The notes below the pieces were generated by a model that did not search any database, had not been told where the DNA came from, and saw only the letters and a list, made by a program, of their open reading frames with translations. The position numbers and the translations under genes are program-made. Shown here one piece after another: positions 1 to 7,984 of a stretch of 64,000 nt of DNA (position 1 is the stretch's first letter; each line of letters begins with the position of its first letter). The stretch lies in contig WLWT01000001.1 of assembly GCA_012103455.1 (NCBI GenBank), positions 1,660,001 to 1,724,000 of the forward strand, written 5' to 3'. The stretch is from Gammaproteobacteria bacterium (GTDB taxonomy: Bacteria; Pseudomonadota; Gammaproteobacteria; HK1).

Positions 1-1
1 C

Positions 2-229
2 GATCTGGGCTTGGGCGGTGCCATTCACGATGGCGAGACGGATACCTTCAGGCCTGATCGTAAACGCTTGGGTTCGCACCTACAGTTCCGCATTCCCATC
101 GAGATCGGCTACAGCCCCGATGGCCGTAACCGTTTCTCTATCATGTTCGACCACATATCGAACGCCGATCTGGCCGATCCCAACGAGGGTTTGGATACCC
201 TCGGTATTCGTTATAGCTATCGTTTCTGA
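2..229 (+). CDS. pagL: Lipid A 3-O-deacylase (PagL-like), C-terminal part
   Basis: The reading frame enters from outside the window and ends at TGA 227-229, so only about 75 C-terminal residues are seen. PagL-type enzymes are outer-membrane beta-barrels that remove the 3-linked acyl chain of lipid A. The sequence shows the family's closing pattern: a His and Ser in FDHISNADLADPNEG, followed by a last beta strand ending in aromatic residues (GIRYSYRF), typical of an outer-membrane protein C terminus. The gene converges on the ornithine decarboxylase remnant that follows. The N-terminal half and signal peptide cannot be judged. The family call rests on this short tail only, so it is moderately sure. 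Confidence 0.6.
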   Translation, partial: DLGLGGAIHDGETDTFRPDRKRLGSHLQFRIPIEIGYSPDGRNRFSIMFDHISNADLADPNEGLDTLGIRYSYRF

Positions 230-287
230 ACCTCGGCCGCAAAAGTAGACTACTACTCCGTGGCCGCTCCACAGTGCGCATATGCGG

Positions 288-637
288 TTCGTTCAAAGCC
301 ACCACGCGGGCTTTGGGAAAGTTGTTGAACTGCGTGGCGCTGGCCGCCGTGTAAGCGCTCATCACGCCGGCCAGAACCCGATCGCCCGTCTTCAGGTCCG
401 GTGATCTGGTATCGGGCTCCATGATGTCCAAGCTATCACAAGCCGGTCCGGCGACAACGCATGGCTGCGGCTTTTCAGTGGCCCCGTGCGATAACGTGCA
501 TGATCGAAGATGCGGCCACTGAAGCTGCCGTAAATGCCGTCATCCAGGTAATAACACCGCTTGTGCTGACCCGCATCAGAAGAAGACCGCTCGGAACGAA
601 GGATGCACGCGCCTAGCGCGGCACTCGCCCCGGCCAC
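288..637 (-). pseudogene. Ornithine decarboxylase remnant (C-terminal piece, frameshifted)
   Basis: On the minus strand two adjacent frames together read like the C-terminal third of a PLP-dependent ornithine/lysine decarboxylase of the eukaryote-like (group IV) fold. The first frame gives GQHKRCYYLDDGIYGSFSG; the second gives VVAGPACDSLDIMEPD and then MSAYTAASATQFNNFPK. These are the glycine-rich substrate/PLP region, the conserved Cys-Asp pair of the active site and the closing FN-F motif. The switch between frames lies near 480-495, so the piece is frameshifted. Everything N-terminal to it (PLP lysine, about 270 residues) is missing: speD ends only 20 bases away. No stop follows the match until 141, inside the lipid A deacylase gene. 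It is therefore a decayed relic of a former ODC gene placed directly downstream of speD. Confidence 0.75.
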
Positions 638-657
638 GGAACACTTTTGCGAGTGAT

Positions 658-1146
658 TCAGATAGGCGTTTCGACGCCGCCGCGTAGATGTTTATGGACT
701 TTTATGCGCTCAGGCCTGAATGCCGCCGTCAGTACCGGTTGACAGCGCTCGGGTTTGGTTTCCCCGCACATGAATACATCGAAGGCGGCGTAGTCGCGTT
801 CCGGCCAGGTGTGTACGCTGATATGGGATTCGGCCAGTACTGCGACGCCGGAAATGCCGCCGTTGGGTGTGAAGTGGTGTAGGTGAATATGTAGCAAAGT
901 GGCTTCGGCCTCCGCCACGCAACGGCGTAAGGAGCGCTCCATGAGACCGAGTTCATCAAGCTGTTTGGCGCCCCACAGGTCCAATATCAAGTGGGTGCCG
1001 GCGTAGACTTCCCCCTCGCGGCATACGAAATGATCAAGCCGGGAGTTCTGGTTTTCGGCGCTGAAGCTAGGCCATCGGTTTTCGGCGGCTGGCTGGCTGG
1101 TGTCTACGTTGAAGTCGGAAAAAGCGATCGCAGAATTTCTATGCAT
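658..1146 (-). CDS. speD: S-adenosylmethionine decarboxylase proenzyme
   Basis: Makes decarboxylated AdoMet, the aminopropyl donor for spermidine synthesis. The 162-residue product has the bacterial class 1B core: self-cleavage site LAESHISVHTWPE, with Glu106-Ser107 at the scissile bond. Ser107 becomes the pyruvoyl group, and His112 and Cys127 (VFMCGET) match the processing and catalytic residues of the Thermotoga-type enzyme at a constant offset of 44. The first 44 residues are an extension beyond that minimal core. The ATG start is preceded by GGGAG with a 7-base spacer on the minus strand. Downstream lies only a broken ornithine decarboxylase piece, and no spermidine synthase is in the window, so the putrescine source must be encoded elsewhere or imported. 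Confidence 0.93.
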   Translation of the reverse strand: MHRNSAIAFSDFNVDTSQPAAENRWPSFSAENQNSRLDHFVCREGEVYAGTHLILDLWGAKQLDELGLMERSLRRCVAEAEATLLHIHLHHFTPNGGISGVAVLAESHISVHTWPERDYAAFDVFMCGETKPERCQPVLTAAFRPERIKVHKHLRGGVETPI

Positions 1147-1477
1147 TGAGTCACTCCCACGAGATAACGGCGTTCAAGCAAAAAAGTGGTTTTGCGCGTC
1201 GTCTCATGGCGTAACAACACAAATGCGTAGCGAGTGACGCGCCGGTTAGTCCGGTAACATAAAACCTCGCGGGTTCGGGCTAGCCACGCATTAAGCGGCA
1301 TCGCGGCTAAAAATGCAAGACGCCGCCCTTCGATTGCGAATGTCTTCGAAATTTATGTAAGCGCGTTAGCGGTGACCGAGCCGATGGGCGCCGCAGGTTG
1401 GAGCCGGCATTGGGGCAACCAAGACGACAAGGACTTCCCGCTCGTATTTTGTGGCTATTCGGTTAACACTAATGAGG
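1147..1477. other. Intergenic, nothing recognised
   Basis: About 330 bases between the start of speD and the end of the acyl-CoA dehydrogenase gene, both on the minus strand. It should hold the speD promoter. I see no clear promoter boxes, RNA gene or conserved coding frame. An 8-base inverted repeat (CTCGTATT at 1440-1447 and AATACGAG overlapping the dehydrogenase stop codon) has a long loop and no T-run, so I do not call it a terminator. Confidence 0.4.
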
Positions 1478-2671
1478 TCAATACGAGCGCGGCATGCCTA
1501 AAACATGTTGCGCCACATAGTTCAGGACCATGTTGGCGGAGACCGGCGCGGTGCGGAACAGGCGGGTCTCGCGCCACTTGCGTTCGATATCGTATTCGCA
1601 GGCGAAGGCGAAACCGCCGAAGGTGTCGAAACACGCTTGAGCGGCCAGCCAGCTCGCTTCCGCCGCCAAGTACTTGGCCATATTCGCTGCGGCCCCGCAG
1701 GGTTGGCCGGCGTCGAATAAGGCGGCGCTTTTGCGTACCATCAGGTCGGCTGCCTCGATCTGGGCGTGGGCATGGGCGATAGGGAATTGAACGCCTTGGT
1801 TGGTGCCTATGGGTTTGCCGAATACGATGCGCTCGCCGGCATATTCCACCGCCCGTTCGATGAAATAGCGGCCATTGCCGATGGCTTCGGCGCCGATCAG
1901 GCAGCGCTCGGCGTTCATGCCATCCAGAATGTAGCGAAATCCCTTGCCTTCCTCGCCGATGAGGGCGGCACTGGGGAGCTCCAAGTTGTCGAAAAAAATC
2001 TGTGTGGTGTTGTGATTGATCATGGCCTCTATGGGCTGGATCTCGCAGCCGTTGCCCACTGCCTCACGCAAGTCCACCAGGAAGGTGGAAATACCTTCGG
2101 TGCGTTTGCTGCATTCCTCCACCGGCGTGGTGCGCGCCAGCAGCAACATGAGGTCGGAATGGGCAGCGCGGCTGGTCCAGACTTTTTGGCCGCTGACGCG
2201 ATAGCCGCCTTCTATGGGTGTGGCGCGGGTGCGCAGTTGGGTGGTGTCGGAACCGGTGTTGGGTTCGGTGACGCCGAAGGCTTGCAGGCGCAACTCGCCG
2301 GCGGCGATTTTGGGGAGATAGTGTTGTTTTTGCGCTTCACTGCCATGGCGCAATACGGTGCCCATGGTGTACATCTGGGCATGGGCAGCGGCGGCGCTGG
2401 CGGCGGTGGAATGGATCACCTCCAGGATCACGCACGCTGCCCGCAGCGGCAGCCCGGCGCCGCCATACTCCTGCGGGATCAACGCCCCTAGATAACCTGC
2501 CTGCGTCAATGCTTGAATGAACTCGGTTGGATAACTGCTCTGCGGAGGCTGCCCCTCCAAGCCTTGCCAGTAGGCGGCGGGGTAAGCGTCACAGAGCTTG
2601 CGTACCGCTTCGCGGATCTGCGGGTAGTCTTGGCCCAGTGCCAGGGTTGCTTCGGTGGTGTGTTCGGTCAT
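1478..2671 (-). CDS. Acyl-CoA dehydrogenase family protein
   Basis: A 397-residue FAD-dependent enzyme of the acyl-CoA dehydrogenase superfamily, of normal length. The N-terminal helical domain contains GYLGALIPQEYGGAGLP; the middle beta domain has the FAD/substrate motif AFGVTEPNTGSDTTQL and then KVWTSRA; the C-terminal helical domain has RIVFGKPIGTNQGVQFPIA and the closing FGGFAFACEYDIERKWRE. In many members a catalytic Glu sits in an EGT motif after this point; here the region reads FRTAPVSANMVLNYVAQHV, as in a subgroup that ends HVLGxPRS. The substrate is therefore unclear and may not be a simple fatty acyl-CoA. It stands alone, without visible beta-oxidation partners. ATG start; the small mobile element copy 1 lies about 80 bases upstream. 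Confidence 0.9.
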   Translation of the reverse strand: MTEHTTEATLALGQDYPQIREAVRKLCDAYPAAYWQGLEGQPPQSSYPTEFIQALTQAGYLGALIPQEYGGAGLPLRAACVILEVIHSTAASAAAAHAQMYTMGTVLRHGSEAQKQHYLPKIAAGELRLQAFGVTEPNTGSDTTQLRTRATPIEGGYRVSGQKVWTSRAAHSDLMLLLARTTPVEECSKRTEGISTFLVDLREAVGNGCEIQPIEAMINHNTTQIFFDNLELPSAALIGEEGKGFRYILDGMNAERCLIGAEAIGNGRYFIERAVEYAGERIVFGKPIGTNQGVQFPIAHAHAQIEAADLMVRKSAALFDAGQPCGAAANMAKYLAAEASWLAAQACFDTFGGFAFACEYDIERKWRETRLFRTAPVSANMVLNYVAQHVLGMPRSY

Positions 2672-2750
2672 CGGTAAATCACGTTGAGCGAGATATGGCG
2701 CTATTGTAATCTCTACCAGCGCTGAGCTTCGTGGCCGCGAGACGAGTTAA

Positions 2751-2890
2751 GGGCACTTCTAACAATGCACTTTTTCCGCGATTGCGGCGTCAGCGCCGTG
2801 CTCGAATCCTCAGGTATGACCTATACACTGCGATTCTGCGCGCGGTGTTTCCTTGCACTCACGAAACAATGACTATTTTTAGAGGCGCCC
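2751..2890 (+). mobile_element. Small non-autonomous inverted-repeat element, copy 1
   Basis: A 140-bp copy of a repeat also present at 29543-29684 (same orientation) and 39621-39762 (reverse). The shared core includes GCACTTTTTCCGCGATTGC, then TCAGCGCCGTGCTC and, near the right end, CACGAAACAATGACTATTTT. The outer ends form a degraded inverted repeat (left GGGCACTTCTAACAAT, right reverse complement GGGCGCCTCTAAAAAT). The element is flanked by TTAA on both sides (2747-2750 and 2891-2894), consistent with a 4-bp target duplication. It has no coding capacity. Size, inverted ends and target duplication fit a MITE-like element that needs a transposase in trans. Confidence 0.75.
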
Positions 2891-2940
2891 TTAATCATGT
2901 CATCCCGTACACCGTGTCCTATGGCGCGGGTGCCACCGCA

Positions 2941-2987
2941 TGATTCGGTCCACTGCATTGGCCATTTTTTCGCGCCGGACCGAATCA
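2941..2987. promoter_or_regulatory. Inverted repeat upstream of pheA
   Basis: TGATTCGGTCC (2941-2951) and its exact reverse complement GGACCGAATCA (2977-2987) are separated by 25 bases containing a T6 run. The right arm ends 55 bases before the pheA start codon. It could be an operator, a transcript hairpin or an old terminator of the region upstream; the sequence alone does not decide. Confidence 0.4.
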
Positions 2988-3042
2988 CGGCGGGTGTTAG
3001 AATCGAAAGTCCGTTTTAATCTTCTGTCCGGAATCTCATACA

Positions 3043-3903
3043 GTGACTGTACCCGACCACGGCCGTACCGGGCGCATATCGTTTCAGGGCGTGTCCGGCG
3101 CATACTCGCACATGGCTTGTGTGGCTGCTTATCCGCATATGGAGCCGGTGGCTTGCGAGAGTTTTGAGGATGCGTTTGCTGCGGTCGAGAGCGGCAATGC
3201 GGGCTTAGGCATGATTCCTATAGAGAATTCCGTGGGTGGGCGGGTGGCTGATATTCATCATCTGCTGCCGGACTCGGGGTTATATATCGTCGATGAGCAC
3301 TTTCAACCGGTGCAGCATCAATTGTTGGGTTTGCCGGGGGCTTCGCTCGAGAACATCAAATACGTGACCAGTCACGTGCAAGCGCTCACCCAATGCCGGC
3401 ATCTCATCAACGAGTTGGGTGTTCGTCCCGTGCAGTCGGCCGATACCGCTGGCGCCGCCAAGGCGTTGGCGCGAAGCGGTGATGAGGAGACCGCTGCCAT
3501 CGCCTCCGCCCTGGCCGGCGAAGTCTACGGCTTGGTGACCTTGCGCAGCCGTATAGAGGACCGCATCGGTAACACCACACGCATGGTGGTGATGTCGCGG
3601 GTGCGCAGCGAGCCCGATCCGCGGGAAGGACCGTGCATGACCAGCATCGTGTTCCAAGTGCGCAGCGTGCCCGCGGCGCTTTATAAAGCGCTAGGCGGAT
3701 TTGCCACTAATGGTATCAACATCACCAAGTTGGAAAGCTATATCACCGATGCCAGTTTCACCGTGGCGCAATTCTATGCCGAGATCGAAGGCCATCCGGC
3801 GGCGCGTGCGGTGGATCTGGCATTCGATGAATTGCAGTTCTTCTCCAACAAGATGAAGATCCTGGGCACCTATCCGGCTCATCCGTACCGATCGAAAATG
3901 TGA
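3043..3903 (+). CDS. pheA: Prephenate dehydratase, stand-alone with ACT domain
   Basis: Converts prephenate to phenylpyruvate in phenylalanine synthesis. The 286-residue protein is a monofunctional enzyme without a chorismate mutase domain. The catalytic domain starts GRISFQGVSGAYSHMAC and contains the conserved MIPIENSVGGRVADIHHLL; the usual Thr-Arg-Phe catalytic motif appears as NTTRMVV, with Met for Phe. The C-terminal ACT domain (SIVFQVRSVPAALYKALGGF, then GINITKLESY) should bind phenylalanine for feedback control. The sequence style, especially the N terminus and the ending FFSNKMKILGTYPAHP, resembles alphaproteobacterial enzymes. GTG start at 3043. Its end lies 11 bases from the convergent korB. 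Confidence 0.92.
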   Translation: MTVPDHGRTGRISFQGVSGAYSHMACVAAYPHMEPVACESFEDAFAAVESGNAGLGMIPIENSVGGRVADIHHLLPDSGLYIVDEHFQPVQHQLLGLPGASLENIKYVTSHVQALTQCRHLINELGVRPVQSADTAGAAKALARSGDEETAAIASALAGEVYGLVTLRSRIEDRIGNTTRMVVMSRVRSEPDPREGPCMTSIVFQVRSVPAALYKALGGFATNGINITKLESYITDASFTVAQFYAEIEGHPAARAVDLAFDELQFFSNKMKILGTYPAHPYRSKM

Positions 3904-3914
3904 TAGTCGAGAGC

Positions 3915-4943
3915 TTAACTTACCTCCCAGGTATCACCGGCATGGAACAAGGAGTCGAGATCGCCCGCCCCTCGTTGTTCCCGCACCGATGCCACCTGGG
4001 CGTTGACGTCAGTGTCGTAACAGGGCCGGGATACCGCTCTCAGCACGCCTATGGGTTCAGGGAAGTTCGGATAAGTCATGTTCGCCAACAGGTGGGCGAG
4101 TGCCGTATCCGTGCGCGTCTCGTCGTGGACCAGCAGTTCGCTCTCATCGGCATCGGTCCTATAGACCACTTCGAGAGCCAGCCCGTTCAGCCGTATGCCC
4201 TTGTCGTTATTGGCGCCGAAGACCATCGGCTTGCCGTGCTCCAGTTCCAACAATGTATCTGGGCGTGTTTGTCTGTCGGCAGCGTAGCCAAAAGCGCCGT
4301 CGTTGTAGACGTTGCAGTTTTGATAAATCTCGACGAAGGAGGTGCCTTGATGCGCCGCCGCCCGCTTTAGCGTCGCAATAAGATGCTTGGAGTAGACGTC
4401 CACGGAGCGGGCGAGAAATGTGGCTGCGGCCCCTAGAGCCGTTACCAATGGATTCAAAGGGCGGTCCAACGAACCCACGGGGGTACTGGCTGTTATCAAA
4501 CCCATCGGGGAAGTGGGTGAGTATTGCCCCTTGGTTAAGCCGTAAATCCGATTGTTGAAGAGCAGGATGTTGACGTCTACGTTGCGGCGCAGAATATGCA
4601 ACAGGTGATTGCCGCCTATGCTAAGAGCGTCGCCGTCGCCGGTGATCACCCAAACACTGAGGTCCGGGCGCACCGTTTTCAAGCCGGTGGCGATGGCGGG
4701 CGCACGGCCGTGGATGGTGTGCATGCCGTAGGTGTTCAGATAATAAGGAAACCGGCTCGAGCAGCCGATACCGGATACGAACACCGTGCGCTCCGGCGCG
4801 ATGCCTATTTCCGGCAGTGCTTTTTTCATCTGCGCGAGAATCGAATAATCGCCGCACCCTGGGCACCAGCGTACCTCCTGGTCGCTGGTGAAATCGTTGG
4901 CCGTGAGTTTACCGGCCGGCGCGCTCGCCGATACATCATTCAT
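3915..4943 (-). CDS. korB: 2-oxoacid:acceptor oxidoreductase, beta subunit
   Basis: Thiamine-diphosphate subunit of a 2-oxoglutarate-type (or related 2-oxoacid) ferredoxin oxidoreductase, making acyl-CoA and CO2 with electrons passed to an iron-sulfur acceptor. The 342 residues carry the cysteine motif RWCPGCGDYSIL near residue 27, and the TPP-binding GDGD motif in WVITGDGDALSIGGNH followed by LLFNNRIYGLTKGQYSPTS. The start codon overlaps the korA stop by 4 bases, so translation is coupled and the two act as one enzyme. No separate delta (ferredoxin-like) subunit is next to it, as is common for this two-subunit type. Confidence 0.92.
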   Translation of the reverse strand: MNDVSASAPAGKLTANDFTSDQEVRWCPGCGDYSILAQMKKALPEIGIAPERTVFVSGIGCSSRFPYYLNTYGMHTIHGRAPAIATGLKTVRPDLSVWVITGDGDALSIGGNHLLHILRRNVDVNILLFNNRIYGLTKGQYSPTSPMGLITASTPVGSLDRPLNPLVTALGAAATFLARSVDVYSKHLIATLKRAAAHQGTSFVEIYQNCNVYNDGAFGYAADRQTRPDTLLELEHGKPMVFGANNDKGIRLNGLALEVVYRTDADESELLVHDETRTDTALAHLLANMTYPNFPEPIGVLRAVSRPCYDTDVNAQVASVREQRGAGDLDSLFHAGDTWEVS

Positions 4944-6781
4944 GCCATTAGCTCTTCAATATGCTGCACCACATCGGCGGTGGTGAAAGGGCGGCCTTTG
5001 ATTTTGTTGAGGCCAATAGCGTCCACCAGCCAACGGGCTCTGATCAGTTGGCGCAGTTGTCCGGTGTTCAACTCCGGGATCAGCACCCGATCATAGGATT
5101 TGAGGATGTCGCCAAGATTGGCCGGGAACGGGTTGAGGTGGCGCAGGTGAGCGTGGGCCAGGTCCATACCGCGCCGGTGCAGGGTGCGCCACGCATCCGC
5201 GCACGTGCCATAGGTGCCGCCCCAACTGAGGATTAGCAAAGCGCCGGTGGCCGGGCCGCTGACCGCCTGGGGCGGGATCAGTTGCGCGGCATTGGCCACT
5301 TTAAGCGCCCGCAAACGCACCATGTGTTCATGGTTGGCCGGGTCGTAACTGATATTGCCGGTGATGTTTTCTTTCTCCAACCCACCGATGCGGTGCATCA
5401 AGGCTGGCGTGCCCGGCAGGGCCCAAGGCCGGCTCAGGTACTCGTCCCGCACGTAGGGTTTGAAAGCTTCGCCCGGAGCCGGTTCTTTTGCTGCCGGTAA
5501 TGTGATGGGGGCTAGTGCGCTGGTATCGGGGATGCGCCACGGCTCGGCGCCGTTGGCGACGTAAGCATCCGACAGGATCACAACCGGGGTCATCAGCCGG
5601 GTGGCCAGGCGCCACGCCTCTAGCGCCACCTCAAAGCAATCCGCCGGCCCGCGGGTGGCCAATACCAGCAATGGCGATTCGCCGTTGCGTCCGAACAGCG
5701 TTTGCAGCAGATCGCTCTGTTCCGGCTTGGTGGGCATGCCGGTGCTCGGGCCGGCCCGTTGTACGTCGATGATGACTATCGGCAATTCCAACATCACGCC
5801 AAGCCCCATCGCCTCGGCTTTGAGGGCGATGCCGGGACCGCTGGAGGCGGTGACGCCCATGGCCCCGCCGAAGGCGGCGCCGAGGATGGCGCTAGCGGCG
5901 GCGATTTCATCTTCCGCTTGAAAGGTGCGTACGCCGAAGTGCTTGTGCCGGGACAACTCATGGAGGATGTCGCTGGCCGGCGTGATGGGATAGCTGCCGT
6001 AGAACAGATCGCAATCACTTAACTTCGCTGCCGTGATGAGGCCCATGGCCAGCGCTTGGTTGCCCGTCACGTTACGGTAGCGTCCCGGTTCAAGAGCCGC
6101 CGGCGGCACTTCGTAAGTACCTTTAAACGCGTCAGTGGTCTCGCCGAAATTCCAGCCCGCCTGCAGGGCTTGCGTGTCGGCTCGAGCCACTTCCGGATCG
6201 TGGCCGAAGCGGCGTTGGATAAACCGTCGGGTGGGCTCCAGGCTGCGTCCGTACAACCAGTAAATCAGCCCCATGGCGAAGAAGTTACGGCACCGGGTCG
6301 CCAGCTTGCGGCCTAGACCGCTGCTTTCCACCGCTTCGCGGGTCAGGCGGGTAATCGGCACGCGCACCAATTGATAGCCGTCCAGAGAGCCATTATCCAA
6401 CGGGTTTGCGCCGTAACCGGCCAGCTTCAAGCTCTTCGCATCGAAGCTGTCCTCATCGACGATGAGCATCCCGTGAGGATTGAGATCGGCGAGATTGGCT
6501 TTTAGCGCCGCCGGGTTCATCGCCACTAGCGCGGCCAACTCGTCGCCCGGTGTGAATACGTCGTGGGCCGCGAATTGCACCTGGAAACCACTGACCCCGG
6601 CCAAGGTGCCCTTCGGTGCGCGGATCTCCGCCGGATAGTCCGGAAAAGTGGCGATGTCATTTCCGGCTAAGGCTGAAGTGTTAGTGAGCTGCGTGCCCGC
6701 TAACTGCATGCCATCGCCGGAATCGCCGGCAAAACGGACGGTTACCGATTGCAGCGTCGTTGATACGCGTGCTTCACTCAT
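4940..6781 (-). CDS. korA: 2-oxoacid:acceptor oxidoreductase, fused gamma-alpha subunit
   Basis: Partner of KorB. The 613 residues fuse the gamma domain (roughly residues 10-200, starting VTVRFAGDSGDGMQLAG) to the alpha/pyrimidine-binding domain (from about residue 235) with the family's YPITPASDILHEL motif and the CoA-side region SSGPGIALKAEAMGLGVMLELP. GPSTGMPTKPEQSDLLQ is typical of the fused form. The gene precedes korB in a two-gene operon. ATG start at 6781; the upstream 460-base gap to the divergent msrA contains a possible structured RNA. Substrate preference (2-oxoglutarate, pyruvate or branched 2-oxoacids) cannot be decided from sequence; the kor name is by resemblance. Confidence 0.92.
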   Translation of the reverse strand: MSEARVSTTLQSVTVRFAGDSGDGMQLAGTQLTNTSALAGNDIATFPDYPAEIRAPKGTLAGVSGFQVQFAAHDVFTPGDELAALVAMNPAALKANLADLNPHGMLIVDEDSFDAKSLKLAGYGANPLDNGSLDGYQLVRVPITRLTREAVESSGLGRKLATRCRNFFAMGLIYWLYGRSLEPTRRFIQRRFGHDPEVARADTQALQAGWNFGETTDAFKGTYEVPPAALEPGRYRNVTGNQALAMGLITAAKLSDCDLFYGSYPITPASDILHELSRHKHFGVRTFQAEDEIAAASAILGAAFGGAMGVTASSGPGIALKAEAMGLGVMLELPIVIIDVQRAGPSTGMPTKPEQSDLLQTLFGRNGESPLLVLATRGPADCFEVALEAWRLATRLMTPVVILSDAYVANGAEPWRIPDTSALAPITLPAAKEPAPGEAFKPYVRDEYLSRPWALPGTPALMHRIGGLEKENITGNISYDPANHEHMVRLRALKVANAAQLIPPQAVSGPATGALLILSWGGTYGTCADAWRTLHRRGMDLAHAHLRHLNPFPANLGDILKSYDRVLIPELNTGQLRQLIRARWLVDAIGLNKIKGRPFTTADVVQHIEELMA

Positions 6782-6814
6782 GCACTGCTATCCTCGATAT
6801 CGTGCGGTTAACAT

Positions 6815-6925
6815 GGTGCGGTCAATGCAAAAAGCGGTGAGCCGCACAGGCGCACTTTGTGGGGTATTTGCCAGGTTCCTGAAAGCAGCAAGCCTCAAGG
6901 GTGAGCGCTGAACTCATCGAGCACC
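6815..6925 (+). ncRNA. Possible 4.5S (SRP) RNA-like hairpin RNA
   Basis: A 111-base segment in the korA-msrA gap folds by hand into one long imperfect rod. Paired arms from outside in: GGTGC (6815) with GCACC (6921); CGGTGAG with CTCATCG; GCG and CAC with GTG and CGC; GGGG with CCTC; TTTGC (6867) with GCAAG (6888). Directly inside lies CAGG (6872-6875) facing AGCA (6884-6887), the symmetric-loop signature of SRP RNA domain IV, and the downstream AGCAGC also matches. Length is close to the 114 nt of the E. coli RNA. The U-G pairs favour the plus strand. Against it: the apex is TTCCTGAA, two bases shorter than usual and lacking the GGAA tetraloop, and no clear promoter or terminator is visible. 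It may be a diverged SRP RNA, a pseudogene or chance. Confidence 0.33.
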
Positions 6926-7241
6926 GCCATTTGCAGGGCCTCGCGGCCACCAAGACGAAGCTGAGATAAAAGATGTTAAGTATACCGTGGCGGGTGATAC
7001 CGTGACGAGGGTTCGGCATAGGGAGACACGCCGCATGTTTGCTCCCATATGGGGCCGGCACCCGTCTTTGCAATCGTTCACGAGTGGATCTTTTGAGTTC
7101 GACACGCCTTTAGGGTGTTCATCTAGCCATTGCGCCAATGCCTGTAACGGCATGGGTTTATATGTTGTTAGACTTACCGGCTAGATGTGTATATCGCGCG
7201 CGCTTTGGCGAGACATAAACTGTTTTCGAGGAATTAAAGCA

Positions 7242-7895
7242 ATGTTGATGTTCCGCAAGCCACAGAGCCTACCGAAGCCCCATGAAGCGCTGCCTGGGCG
7301 GGATAAGCCAATGGATATTTCGGGAATTCATTTTGTATCGCGCAACTCCATGGTGGCGCCCCATCCGCCGGGGACTCGTGTGGCTTTGTTCGGACTGGGT
7401 TGTTTTTGGGGGGCGGAGCGTTGCTTCTGGCAGCGATCAGGCGTGTTCGCCACGTCTGTGGGATATGCCGGCGGTATCACGCCCAACCCCAGCTACGAGG
7501 AAGTGTGTTCAGGTCTTACCGGTCACAACGAGGTGGTTCAGGTGATATTCGACCCGAAAGAGGTCAGTTACGAACAACTGCTGGCGATATTTTGGGAGTC
7601 CCATGACCCCACCCAGGGCATGCGTCAGGGCAATGACGTGGGCACTCAGTACCGCTCGGGCATATATACCTACGGTGAGGCGCAGGCAAAAGCGGCGCGA
7701 GCGAGCAAAAAAGCCTATCAAAAAGCGCTCTCAAAAGCGGGTTACGGGACTATTAGCACGGAGATTCAAGCCGCCGGTCCTTACTATTTCGCCGAGGAAT
7801 ATCACCAACAATATCTCGCTAAAAATCCGGCTGGCTATTGCGGTTTGGGAGGGACCGGGGTCGGCTGTACGGCCGGTGTGCCGGGCTTGAGTTAA
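7242..7895 (+). CDS. msrA: Peptide-methionine (S)-S-oxide reductase
   Basis: Repairs methionine-S-sulfoxide in oxidised proteins using thioredoxin. From the ATG at 7242 the product has 217 residues, near the family norm. The catalytic motif GLGCFWGAE gives the nucleophilic Cys at about residue 54; further signatures are [45 protein letters not shown] and the substrate region near [10 protein letters not shown]. Extra Cys residues in the C-terminal [12 protein letters not shown] can act as resolving cysteines. I chose 7242 because GAGGA lies 9 bases upstream; the frame stays open to 7185 without a better site. Monocistronic by appearance. Confidence 0.93.
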   Translation: MLMFRKPQSLPKPHEALPGRDKPMDISGIHFVSRNSMVAPHPPGTRVALFGLGCFWGAERCFWQRSGVFATSVGYAGGITPNPSYEEVCSGLTGHNEVVQVIFDPKEVSYEQLLAIFWESHDPTQGMRQGNDVGTQYRSGIYTYGEAQAKAARASKKAYQKALSKAGYGTISTEIQAAGPYYFAEEYHQQYLAKNPAGYCGLGGTGVGCTAGVPGLS

Positions 7896-7984
7896 GTGCT
7901 GCGGGCGTGGCCCTGCTCAAGCGCGCGCCGCGATGGAGTCTTGTACAACAGGTTTTAGTCAGGCGGACATAGTACCGGCCCGGT

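Noticed and set aside
1766..2491. A 241-codon open frame on the plus strand opposite the acyl-CoA dehydrogenase gene
   Set aside because: It is a mirror frame of a clearly conserved gene; its composition (Gly, Ala, Phe-rich) and lack of motifs show no independent coding.
6782..7241. The korA-msrA gap as a tmRNA, RNase P RNA or riboswitch
   Set aside because: None of the conserved cores of those RNAs is present; only the SRP-like rod fits, weakly.
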